From Hofstenia miamia (taxonomy: Eukaryota; Xenacoelomorpha; Acoela), in assembly GCA_004352715.1 (NCBI GenBank), contig SCFE01000034.1:2221226-2285225 (forward strand): 64,000 nt of DNA. The letters are read 5' to 3'. Shown piece by piece: positions 23,523-34,641 of this stretch; positions within the stretch are counted from its first letter, which is position 1, and the number at the start of each line of letters is the position of its first letter. The notes below the pieces were generated by a model. That model did not search any database. It had not been told where the DNA came from and was given only the letters and a program-made list of their open reading frames with translations. Position numbers and translations under genes: made by a program.

Positions 23523-25457
23523 TGTAACATCCTCTACCAGGCTTTATTACTGATTATCTCTTGTTACTGCATAACACTAGTTGTATTTCTGCAGGTAGGG
23601 ATTTACCAATTGCATACTGCTTGGCTTTTGTTTCTGTTGACATAAAAGTAAACTAGGATTAACCATTCACTATTTAGGTGATGAAGCAAGGCGGTAGTCT
23701 ATCCAATGATTGACAATGGGCATCTGCCCAAAGCTGATCTCCACATCCAGTTTCAAAACTTCCTTCAATGTTCCATTTGATTTATTTCCACACCTCAGCT
23801 CATCAATACAGTTTATATGTATCCTATCCTAGCTCAGTGCATACTCAAGACATGACACAATTCGACTTAAACTCTATTTTGTAAAAGTGTTCTATCTCTT
23901 CACAACCTGATTTGTTACTAGCTGCTCATTTGATACTACATGTAGCCATTACCAAAATATATTGGCATTTCTAAATATATTAGTTTTGAGCAGCTTCCTA
24001 ACTTACATTCATAATTTAATACATGTATGGTCACTTCCCAGATAACAATTTTGGTTGTTTTTACGTTGTTTATAGTTGTTTCATACTTTTGGTTGTTGCA
24101 ACAACCACTAACATCATAATAAGAACTTTAGTAAAAAATAATCAGTGAGCAGATGCTTGCAAATAAAACTCACTTTGTTATTTTTATTACTAGATCCTTT
24201 TATATAAAAAAGGATTTGCAAAACATTTTTTGAAATTTTTAATTTGTGAAAAATTATAATAAACCACATAAGTGAATTTTCAAAATAATTTATTCATGAA
24301 TATTTGGACACCTTGATATTGACTGTTAAATAACATAACTTACAATTGAGCTGAAGAGATTTTTACAACTTAGGAAAGTACTATTTCAAAATTGTGCTTA
24401 ATTTTAGAGTTTTAAATTTTTGTTAAATTTGGCAGATTTTTATGCTCATTGTTATCATTTAAATACAAGACATTCATTTAAATATTTAACAAATGTTTGC
24501 ATTGAATATGTTTGACAGTATCTCAATGATAGTGGTCTGACCTTTGTTGGGCTTGTGTTTGTTTAAATGCAATGTTTGAACAGCTTAGCAATATAAAATT
24601 TTATTTTGCATATAAAATTAATGCTAAAATGATCATGTGACAACATAAGACAACATTGTTACAACCTCAAAATGTTGCTGTTTCATTCATAAAAAAGCAA
24701 CCAAAAAGCAACCTAATGTGACGTTGTTGAAGAAACATTGTTTTGACCAATGAAATGGTACCATTTCAACGTTAAAACAATGTTGTTTAGCCCTTAAATT
24801 GTTATCTGGCTTTATCAGTCATTTATTGGTCATTAATTTGGATCTAAAATAGTATTAAGATATTTCCTAAGTTTTGGTCATCCAACCATTTGTTCACAAT
24901 TAATTATTTTAGTACATGTAGTAAGTGATTGCTAGTCGACTTATTGAGAGAAAACCCCTATACCTAATTTATGTGCACTTTCATTGTCTGGCACAGGGAC
25001 CCTTGAATCATTCTCTGTGATGGATCCAGACCACTACTAAACACCACTCAATTAGCTCAAAATCATATTAAATATTCAAACTGTTATAGTAGAACAAAAT
25101 AAGAATTCCAAATAAAATTCTTTATCAATTGCTTACAGTATTTAATTCATATTTATAGTAATTCCAGAAAAGTACCTGTTGATTTCAAATTTAAACTTTT
25201 CTTCTGCCAAGATGGCAGCTAAAAATAATGGAAGCAATTTTGCCACCTCATTTTGCCAAAAGAATTTTTATCAACCAATACTAATCTCTCTTTTTTGACA
25301 CATGTTATTTCTTGGTTGCATAATACAAATAAATCTAAATTAATCTAATTGTCTAATTGATCTAAACACAATTTTTCTAATCATCGTTTCTTCGATCTTA
25401 TTCTCACTCTGCTTGATGTTTACAGGTTATTTTTTATTTGTTTTGGATGATGCTACA
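23523..25457 (-). repeat. Right LTR (5' LTR of the minus-strand element), interrupted
   Basis: It begins tgtaacatcctctaccagg and ends gatgctaca. Without the 773-bp insertion at 24037-24809 it is about 1.16 kb, close to the left LTR. Differences from the left LTR are concentrated in the first 100 bases. ATAT follows at 25458. Confidence 0.9.
24037..24809. mobile_element. Nested non-autonomous DNA transposon (TIR element), 773 bp
   Basis: It interrupts the right LTR. The uninterrupted LTRs read tggtcactttatcag at this spot. Here the element is flanked by CTT on both sides (24034-24036, 24810-24812). Termini are inverted repeats: cccagataacaattt on the left and aaattgttatctgg on the right. Subterminal stretches are rich in gttgtt/aacaac and acgttg/caacgt words, and a perfect 16-bp palindrome (ggttgttgcaacaacc) lies at 24091-24106. 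No transposase is visible. It keeps some CpGs that the surrounding LTR lacks, fitting a younger insertion. The superfamily is not assigned. Confidence 0.85.
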
Positions 25458-26670
25458 ATATCAAGAAATTCACAGATGAGCTACCACATAGAGTAGTGGA
25501 ACATTTGGTTGATTGAGCGTTCACTGTGATCTCAGAAGAAGGAGGACATATTGAGCATTAATCTTGGGTTTTTCTAAAATGACAAACACTGTTTCAATTA
25601 AGCTTAAATTTTGTACTTAATATAAGTTTTTTGTACACTTTTTCATTTTGATAAATTGCCTAGCTAACTATAACCAACCTGCATTTTTGTAATATGCTTC
25701 ATCTTGGAGTTGTGTCTTCAATTGCAGACAACTTGCATTTCTGCTTCACTTAGAATACCCTAGACTAGAATGTGTCTTTGGCTCAAAACATTGTTTTCTA
25801 TTTTAACAACATACTTTAGCAACAGTGTTTTTATATATTTAATTTTTACAACTTCACAATGCTACACATGAGGAGGCATCTGTCACATTTAGGAATTTTG
25901 AACCATTTAATTTCATCATTGAATGAGAGTTATTTACAGTTAGTTGCACTTTGTAACATTTATAATTGCAGCTGCAAATACCTTGAGTACATGAACTTGA
26001 ACTCACATAACAATAACTTGAATATTTTTTAAAAATTGATTACTTTAAGCTTCAGTTTGTTCATCAACATAAAGAAATTCTGATATTGATTGAGTCATGT
26101 TCAAATTTTATAATATTCCAAACTGTTAAGTGAATGATTTATTTGTAAGTCCTAGGGAAACTATTCTTAAAATTTTGATTTTTTTTTTATATTAAATTGA
26201 AATTCTATTTGGGTAATTATAGTTAGAGTTCTTAGATATTAGTTTTGTTTTAGATTTGAACCTGCTTTTAAAATATGTAACAAAGTTAAACATAATGTAC
26301 ATGCTTTTTAAACCAAATAATTTTCTAAATTCATACTCCAAAATTTTGGAAAATTGAATGAAAAATTTGACGTCTTGGAAAATTGGCGTTTTAATAAGCG
26401 TGTTGTTTGACAAAAATTATTTATCTTGAAAAAAGTTATTTGTTATTTTGAATGTCATCTGTATTTTTCTTTTTTCACATTATGCACCAATGAATGTTCA
26501 TTTGAACATATTATTGTTTTTATGTCATTTCAGTATTTATAGCTAATTTAAAATTTTTATGCAAAATATACTTAAATAGATACTTAACTTAAGCAATGTA
26601 AAAAAGCGTCGATTCTTATTGAATATACGTTATATCTATATCAAATTAAAATCGCTGGAGACAAAATATG
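25458..26670. repeat. Flank with a dispersed repeat and the CpG boundary
   Basis: No gene is seen. About 25700-26050 resembles 32300-32760, most clearly tttgaaccatttaatttcat followed by ttgcactttg.aacattta. The copy here has TG or CA where the other has CG. CpG is nearly absent to about 26340 and frequent afterwards. Confidence 0.5.
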
Positions 26671-26830
26671 AGGTACGGGAATTTTCCCCATCGCTTAAAA
26701 ACAGCTGTAATTAAACCATTTCCAAAGACCATTTATCCAATAAGTGTGAACGATTGTAGGCCAGTGGATATCACGCCAAAGGCTTGCTTATAAGCTTTTA
26801 GATTTAAGAAGCTTGAATCAATGTCGTCCG
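26671..26830 (+). pseudogene. LINE reverse transcriptase fragment (N-terminal motifs)
   Basis: The + frame reads FPHRLKTAVIKPFPK, then NDCRPVDITPKACL. This matches the conserved start of non-LTR RTs (P..LK.A.v.P.pK...ND.RPi.iTP). A TAA follows after about 35 residues. Only this scrap is recognisable. Confidence 0.55.
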
Positions 26831-27811
26831 CTATGAAAATGGATCCTCACAATATTCGCTTTCTTCATGAAAAAAAATTTTATTACGTTAGGCTGTTTGC
26901 ATTATATTACTAATTAGATCTCACACTTTTTATCATGCCTCTCATAGTACGTGGATTTAAATAAATGAATGGGAGAGATTCCCAAAATTTTAATTTTTTT
27001 GAAAATACTGTTTTATATATTTTAGCCTGAAAATCACGAAAAAAGATGACAGGCATCAATTTGTTGTTTAGTGAAAATTCATACTTTGTTGGCTAATCCC
27101 GTTACTTATTTGCAATTGGTTTGACGTCATTACTGCTGTTCACAGTTCTTGTATATGTTCAAATACAGCAATGATATATTTACTATTGCTAATACCTGCG
27201 ATGTTAAAAAAGAGTATGTATCTATTGCCAATAGCTGCTATATCAATATTTAGAATTCGGAAGGTAGTAGTTAACTCTCAAATATAATTAAGTATCTTAA
27301 TTTATTCGCTGCTGAACTCTAGTTGCCAACGTTTTTCTGGAACGTCTTTGTGAAACGAGTCGTCCTGTGTTTAAAGTATTTAACCCTGTACGCAAGCTGT
27401 CTCTTATACACATCGAAATTGGTCTACCATCTCCCATTTTGGACAGGTTGCGCAGAGCTAATTCATCATCAAAATCCTCTTCTCGTAAAAAATCGATAGC
27501 TGCGAAAATAAAAGTCTTCCAATCTGCTCATGTTTAATGAAATGAAATGAAGTGAGGATTGAGCAGAGCAATTATGAATAAAATATATTAAAGTATTATT
27601 AAGATTAGAGAAAAATATTAATAAAAGTAAAAATACTTTATAATATAATGTAATAACATTCTTTCTCAATAAATATATTTGATGTCAAGACAAACATTAC
27701 AAGAGGACAGCATTCATCCGCTTTATTATAATTTTCCAAAAGTATATTCTTATTTTTATACTAATTATAACTTTAAAGCTTTTAAAAAGCAATTTTCTAC
27801 ATATCTATATA

Positions 27812-28777
27812 TAGGGTTAGACGGAAAGTTTTGTCCGTTTTTGTTTTAACGGTTTTTAGCCAAAATAAAAGACAATTTTAACAACATAATATATATTTGA
27901 ACAAAAACTAAACATTTTCAACCAAATAATCAAAATAGTAACCATCAGTATTTACACATCGTGTCCACCTTTCCTTTTTCAAGGATTTCCAATAAATAAC
28001 ACCTCGACTATCTCAGAAGAATATTGCTAATTTGTCAGGTGTTAAGCTTCTAGCTACATTCTTGGTTATGGGAATATCTCCTCCAGCCCAGCACTTCTGA
28101 TTGTAAGTGTCCCCGTTCCTCCATACAATCCATGTCTCATCAACCGTGATCAACCTTGATAAGAAGTTTTTAGTTCTTAATTTAAATCTTGGGACATTTG
28201 TACACTTATTTCTTTGTTTCCTTCACTTAGTGCGTGAGGTACCCAATTGCAACACAAGTAACGTAGGGCAATAATCTTCTTCATGCACTCCAATATTGTA
28301 GAATGGCTATGACCTATTGCGTTTGCAATTTCATAAGTAGATGCTCTGGGAAAGGTTCGCAAGTGTTCTTTTATTTCAACATGAAGATCTGGCGTACTTA
28401 GCCTGCCACTTCGTTCCTTGTCATCCAGATAGAAATCTCCTTCATTAAATCGTTCAATCCATCGTCGACAACTTCGTTTATTTACAGTGTTTTGCCCTAG
28501 TGCTTCATTTATTTCTGCAGCCATCTTTGAGACATTCAAACTCCTCCTCCAACAATAGTACATTATAGTTCTAATTTCCCGTTTTTTTTAATTTCCATCT
28601 CGATTTCCAAATTAAATATTGACTGTCAACTGAATAAAGAATTATAGTAGTGTGACTGATTATTGATAATTATTGATAAATATTTTTATATTCTGTTACT
28701 TCTGTTAAAATAATGCTAAAACAAAACGTTTAAAAATGTTAACACAAAAATCGGACAAAACTTTCCGGCTAAAACTA
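27812..28777 (-). mobile_element. Internally deleted mariner element, 966 bp
   Basis: The inverted repeats share the core cggaaagttttgtccg, with ends tagggttag at 27812 and ctaaaacta at 28777. TA dinucleotides flank both ends (27810-27811, 28778-28779), the mariner target duplication. Full mariners are about 1.3 kb. Here the transposase region between the WDSRGVI-like block and the C-terminus is missing. Confidence 0.9.
27915..28563 (-). pseudogene. Mariner transposase, N-terminal half plus a short C-terminal end
   Basis: From 28563 downward: first helix-turn-helix (MAAEINEALGQNTVNKRSC...W), the KERSGRLSTPD linker, second helix-turn-helix (STYEIANAIGHSHSTILECM) and the mariner hallmark WVPHALSE. 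A TAA at about 28177 then interrupts. In the next frame, ITVDETWIVW holds the first catalytic Asp, followed by CWAGGDIP and a DSRGVIYWKSL block. The HDNARPH block and third Asp are deleted. The DNA-binding half could still have recognised the inverted repeats before the stops arose, but the product is not a working transposase. Confidence 0.85.
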
Positions 28778-30517
28778 TAAAAAAATTTGTATAAATTTTT
28801 TAAAAAATTAAACTTTTTCTAAATATTTTATTCATTTTATAAAGTAACATATACCGAATTTGATTAATTATGTAAAGTTTTCGATCTATATCGATTATTT
28901 TTTAAATTTTTTACGTATTTATTGCATTTCTCATCGTTTTTTACCTTATATTAGTGTTTATTTTATCCGCGTACACTCTATTCTATATCTTCGCCCGCAA
29001 ATTTAATCGGATTTTTTAACATAATTTCATTGAATTGTTTCATTCATGGAACACTTTTATGAGCAAAATTACTTTATCATCGAAAATTTATTCCAGTTTA
29101 CATCGAGAAAGCAAATTCATTGAACATGGCTTTTATATCAGATTTTAAGCTTGAACGAAATAGCTAAGTTCAGTGCGATAATCCTCCGTTTGCACATTCT
29201 TATCTAAAGAACTGGTTGATTACTAAAGAAATTAGTTTAACATATATAGATATATATTCGGTTAAATAAAAATGAAGAGATCACCTCTGAGCGTTTCACA
29301 GTTTTTATCAGAACTGTTAGAAGCAGTTTTCAGATGAAGCACTTGCAACTGAAGCACTTAGAATCTCTTCAACAGCACAATTTTTGCACGATTATCGGAT
29401 GAAATTCTCATTTTTAGCGATTTTGATGGACATGCAAAAAACCGCGGCAATACCCCATCATTTAAAACTTTTCGTTGTGATTTATTTTACAGTACTTCAT
29501 AATAATTTTTGCCACCTCTGCTAAGATCAAACTGCTCCTGACAAGCAAACAGGATATGATGGGTTCGCAATAGTTGTGGAAGAGCATTTTGGAACAAAAC
29601 AATTTTTATATCTCATTGAAACACGCTAAATTTCAAATCAAAGAAAATAAGTAAACTACTTGTTCATGCAATTAAATTTAAGCAAACAATTTAACTACAA
29701 TAGTAAATGAAAATCAATTTGTGAAATACTACTAATACTTCTATTAATACTATTAATGTAAAATATTAATTCCTTGCTATACAAAAACGAAGAGCAATGT
29801 AAAACTTAATTTTAACAAAAATCAAATTGTTTTAATAATACAATGGGGTAAATATATTACTTTTTATATCGCAGGTAATAGCAAGAGTAAATACAAAAAT
29901 CCAAGTTGTGCCGGAACTTTCGTCCATGGTGAAAATGCAGACAAAAGGATTTTTAGCATCCAATAATGGTGTAGTTCAAATAATTTTATCTTGAATGCAA
30001 CCAAGTCTAAACAAATTGCAATTTCTTTAGAGTTCCTCGTCCTGATTTTGTTCTGTCAAATTGGCATTGCTTTTGTAAGTGAATTAAACGTTCTTGGCAT
30101 CAGGCTGAAAACTTTCATTTCGTTCACGCATTGCTTATTCTGGAAAAAAATCTACCCGCTCGCTTTTATATTAGAGTCAAAGCAAATTTATTGCTTACAT
30201 GTATGCAAAGTCTATAAACTAACACATGACAAAAATATTTACTATTTAAATAAACTATTTAAATGTGCAATATTAATTAAAGGGCAGTTTTAAAAGTAAT
30301 TCGTCCACGCATTGAGTAATGTTTGCCTATTTAATAAAAATTGTTTTATTTTTTTCTTGAAGTGGTTATAGTTTTTCTCACATTTTATATCAATACTTAA
30401 ATCATTCCATAGGATTAAACATTTAAAAGTGTTTTACGTCTTTTATTGATTATGATGTAGTTACTAGAACTTAGACAATAATGTGTTGCAGTCCATCCGA
30501 TTTCTCTATCAATAATT
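28778..30517. other. No recognisable gene
   Basis: AT-rich intergenic sequence with normal CpG. A short frame near 29395-29500 (EILIFSDFDGHAKN) faintly resembles a LINE endonuclease GDFN block, too weak to call. Confidence 0.4.
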
Positions 30518-30728
30518 AATCATACCCGTTCTTACCTATGGTGTGACCGTTTGGGTTGGAACTGGATCCACACTACTTGGAATGCTCGACTCAATTCAGA
30601 AAAGAGCAACAAAGCTCTGTAAAGTGTCGGGCTATCGCCCAATTCAGTTTTACATCGAAAAAGCCAATGAAGATCTTTTTAATAAGATATTGCCATTTCA
30701 GTCAGATCATCCTATTCTTCTAAGTTAG
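30518..30728 (+). pseudogene. LINE reverse transcriptase C-terminal fragment
   Basis: The frame PVLTYGVTVWVGTGSTLLGM, then LDSIQKRATKLCK, matches the thumb region of non-LTR RTs (P.l.YG...W......l..lq.iQKra.rl). It ends at a stop after about 65 residues. It may belong with the RT scrap at 26671, with the mariner and other DNA lying between. Confidence 0.55.
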
Positions 30729-33700
30729 AGATCGTTACACAGCTTAGTTGTTTTGAAATAGTGAATTCATTTTATTCTGGTATAAAAGCCTACAACAACA
30801 GTTTTCCAGTTCTGTTTCCTGCAGGCCCCGAGATTTTATTATCTTGTCGACTGAATTGTTGTAATCTAACTAATTGAATCTCTATTGAACGCATTAAAAA
30901 CTGTATGCGTAAGAAATTTCAACATTATGCAATTTTTGTTACTTTTCTACGATATTTAGAATAATACTATATTATGTTTGCGACTCTATTAGAAGTCAGA
31001 AGTTATTTGTAATCGAAATTCATTAAGAACTAGTAATCGCAAATTATTATAAAAAAACAGGTAATACTCGAACTAAAAAATAATAGTTTGAAAGCTCTGG
31101 ATATATTAAGAATATTTTAAATAACAACTTATAACATGATAAAATTCGTGTATGTGTTAAATATAATACTCATTCAAATGTAATAATTATGATATTATAA
31201 CGCCATCTTCTTAAAGCTTTTGTATTTTTTAAAGGAAGGAATGATGTGAGAATAATAGCACGAACTCCCATTATGTGAAGAATTGCCACAATATGGTTGT
31301 AGCAGTATAATCTTGCAAAACCTTGGCATAATAATAATATTACGTCTTGATAAATGCGAACAAAAGAGACCTTTTTGATAAATAGTCAGCAAATCATCAA
31401 AATTTCCTACATTTCCTGCTGCATTAATACAAACATCAATGGCAATGGAAAATTCTGAAAGATGTTCTTGCTTACATATTATAAAAAAATTATCAATTAC
31501 TAGGTAAACGAAATTTCTTTCAGCCAAAAATCGAACCGCTATTTCTTGAATTTTTAGTTATGCATGGGTATATTTCGACGTCACTGTCTATTCCTTTTAG
31601 CATTTCAATAATTGAATTTAGCAATTCGAATATGACCTTACATTAATGAAATGCAGTTAATGAATATAGAAATTGCAATAATGAAAGAACTTTTATACCT
31701 GTAAGTCTACTTTCCAAACCGTTGGTCGTAGTAGGTATATCCGCATCAATCGAAATTGCCCTGTACAGATTTCCGCGGACACGGTGATCAACATATGCAA
31801 GTAAATGTGAAATAATAGTCCATTATGGAAAATATCGACTAAATTCTTGATATTTAGCGTATTTTTCTTGTAAGAGTTGTAATCAATTGTGGAATACGTC
31901 AGGTGAAGTTATCAATGTCCAAACGGTCAACTCTTTTTGAAATTCTCGCTTTATTATAGCGTGTAGATGCTTTCTTATGTTCCAAATTGTGTGTCAATAA
32001 CGCAAGCAATGATTTAACGTATTTAATTTGTCTGTCTGGATTAGACACATTAGTTGCTTCGTTTTCAATATATTTTGAAGCGCTTTGCCTGTTTGCCTCT
32101 TGATTATTGCATGAGATAGAAACTGAATAATTTGTAGATAATCAATCCAATAATTCTTCATAAAGTTACGTTAAGTCAATAGACTTTGCTCCTGTCACAA
32201 TCAGTCCATATTCTTTTTTAGCTCTTTGCTCACTGGACATAGTGAGCACGTAGAAGAGATGTCTAAGTTTTCATTAGGCATTTTCGCATCCTACATTTGT
32301 ACTTTGTGTTTTACTTAGTGATTCATAGCCTAAACAGAATAATGTTTGGGTTTTCTATAATTATTATGTTTCAATCAAATACAGCATCTTACATTTTATA
32401 TTAGTTATTCGTTGTAAGGATTGACATTTAATGTAAAAGTGACCATAAATTGAGTATTTATTTTTTTGTGAAAATGATACATATTTTTTAATTTTTCTCA
32501 AAAGAAATGGCAATGCCTGGAATAGGGGTCCGTCATTTTCATGCACTTTGAACCATTTAATTTCATCGTGAGTCGAGACCTATTTACAGACTAGTTGCAC
32601 TTTGCAACATTTAAAATTTTCGCTGACAATAGCTTGTCCTCACCGTCTTCACTTACTTCATTTATTGGAATTCTTCGAGCGTTGATGTAATATTCGCCAT
32701 TATGGATCGTTTGAATTACATGAAATGTTGAAAATGTTAAATTTCAAAAAAATTGATTACCTGTTTAACCCCAAACAATATATATTTGGTGTGTTATAGC
32801 TTAAAAATAACACTTTCCAGGGTTTAACCTAGCACATCTAGGAAAAATATTCATTAATACATTAATAATTTGTGTAACGGCCTAGGAAAAGTGGTCTCCC
32901 AGTCCAAAAATGACTTTTGGCGCCCATCAGTTTCTTCAATCATTACCCTCTTAGGAGCAAAATTTTTATATCATATCAATCAACCTTTATACATCAAGTA
33001 CACCTTAATTCACATCTCTTTCAGCAAGCATGTAGTAATGAAATGGTATTTAAGACAAAAAAATAACAACAATAATTAAGTTAAACAAACTATGCAAAAG
33101 ATAAAGCAATAATCTGTAACCAGAATCAAACAAAGTTTTAGTTAGGTTCAGTATGATATATTTGATTGTAATAGTTGTGGACAAGTAACGATACCTTTCT
33201 TTGTCTTTTCTATCTGAAAAATACTCCATTTCACAAATAAGTAGCTCACTTTCTAGCTCTACACTGCCCCGCTCTATCCATTTTCAGGCTTAACTTACAC
33301 TAATGGCACCGTTGCGCAATTGTAGTGGTAGCCATGTGGCAAAATTTTCCTTCGCATAAATACCTTAGAACAAACATGCTTGAACTTTTACCTTAATTTT
33401 CTCAAAGGTTGTACACAATCCCAAATGACCCCTTTTCCTAGTCGGTTCCACATATAAATAACAAATATAGATTTTAAATGTAAAAATATCTTAATATTGT
33501 ACGCATGATACACATATCATACCAAAAGTAAAGATTTAAATGCAAACACACATATAGAAAGCAAAATTGAAGTCATGCTACGTAATTTTTTCAAATAGAT
33601 AAAATGAATTTCAAATCCTTCCAGACAACATAGACCCCGAAACACCTGTTGTTGATACAGAATGTATACTAAAGGAGTACAAGATTGTTTTTAAGAATAG

Positions 33701-34242
33701 ATATTACAATTGCACAAGGACAAGTCGCAAAATTAATTTTCGACATAATTAATATTTTTAAATATATACAAGTTTAATAAAAGGAATCGCATTGCACACA
33801 TTAATGCCAGATAATTCCGTAGTTGCTACCGCAAAGATTATCACGCAACCCTAAGTTGTGAAAAAATGTCTAATTTGAACAATATTTGGCTTTAATTATT
33901 TAATGCTTTACAATATACGTCTGTAATTATATGTAAAATTTTAGTAAGGGGTCAGTATTGGATTAAACATATAAAATTGTGCAATAGGTATGTAGGTGCC
34001 TATATATGTACAAAATATTAAAAAGCATCTACATACTCCAAAACAAGTAGTGAAAATTTTATGTATGAAATTGTAGGGATGCGGCTCCATATCTACTTCT
34101 TGCAACAGGCTCAAAATTTACAGTGACGTCACTATTATTAGAAGGGCGATTTTTATGGACCTAAAAACTGCAAGAAATTGGCCTAATCTATGTAAAAATA
34201 AAACTGCATACTTGGCATGTTCTAAAAGTCTTAGGAAATGCT
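30729..34242. other. Intergenic, mostly unassigned; possible MULE-like relic
   Basis: No intact gene. On the minus strand near 31690-31860 a broken frame contains AISIDADIPTTTNGLESRLTG, loosely like the TTN..E block of MULE transposases. The repeat shared with 25.7-26.05 kb lies at about 32300-32760. The rest shows nothing I recognise. Confidence 0.3.
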
Positions 34243-34641
34243 TTACCAAAAGAAAAATAAAAAACTCACTTGAACAGATATATAATTTATAGGTAATATA
34301 ATCACCGTCGCATTTAATAACCCTTTACAATAAGCATATAAACCATGCAGTTCAATTTCGAAACGATCTCTGGAAAGTGTTCTAAACCAGTGCAACGCGG
34401 CGTCCCGATTATCATCAGCAGATGTGAAATATGTTTGACGGAGTGTTTTTTTGTCTTTCTTTAAAACCCACCTGTCGCATTGATCAGAGATGTATGCTGA
34501 TTGTCTGAGCAATTTGATCGATCTACAATGAAAGAAATCAGATGTTATTATGGAGGTGTGGGGACGCGCGTTGTCATGCTGCCCGCAAACATCACGCAAT
34601 TTTGTTGGGGTGAATCGCAAGGTCCGCCATTTTTCTCCCAC
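34243..34641 (-). pseudogene. Mariner transposase C-terminal fragment
   Basis: QHDNARPHTSIITSDFF carries the second catalytic Asp. It is followed by the degenerate equivalent of the YSPDL.PCD block (AYISDQCDRWVL, third Asp), then ALHWFRTLSRDRFEIELHGL, the conserved mariner C-terminal region. About 130 codons are open. No N-terminal part or inverted repeats were found nearby, so this is a solitary fragment. It complements the region missing from the element at 27812-28777 but is a separate relic. Confidence 0.8.

Larger units (their letters stand above)
11659..25457 (-). mobile_element. Gypsy-type LTR retrotransposon with post-integrase ORF3
   Basis: Both ends are tgtaacatcc...gatgctaca, the reverse complement of a TG...CA LTR. 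The flanking four bases are ATAT on both sides (11655-11658 and 25458-25461), a typical Gypsy target duplication. On the minus strand the order from the right LTR is PBS, gag with one zinc knuckle, protease, RT (YIDD), RNase H, integrase with zinc finger and DDE core, GPY/F-like module, then about 3.4 kb of ORF3, polypurine tract and left LTR. Every coding part carries stops or frameshifts. The span is inflated by an assembly duplication of about 1.13 kb (11740-12871 against 12873-14003) and by a 773-bp nested element in the right LTR. RT, RNase H and integrase order plus the GPY/F-like end support Metaviridae. Confidence 0.9.

Noticed and set aside
26340-26700. Scaffold chimera between two species at the CpG boundary
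   Set aside because: Not excluded, but repeats on both sides (24.2/58.4 kb and 25.9/32.5 kb) are homologous, which favours one genome. Kept as a test in the findings.
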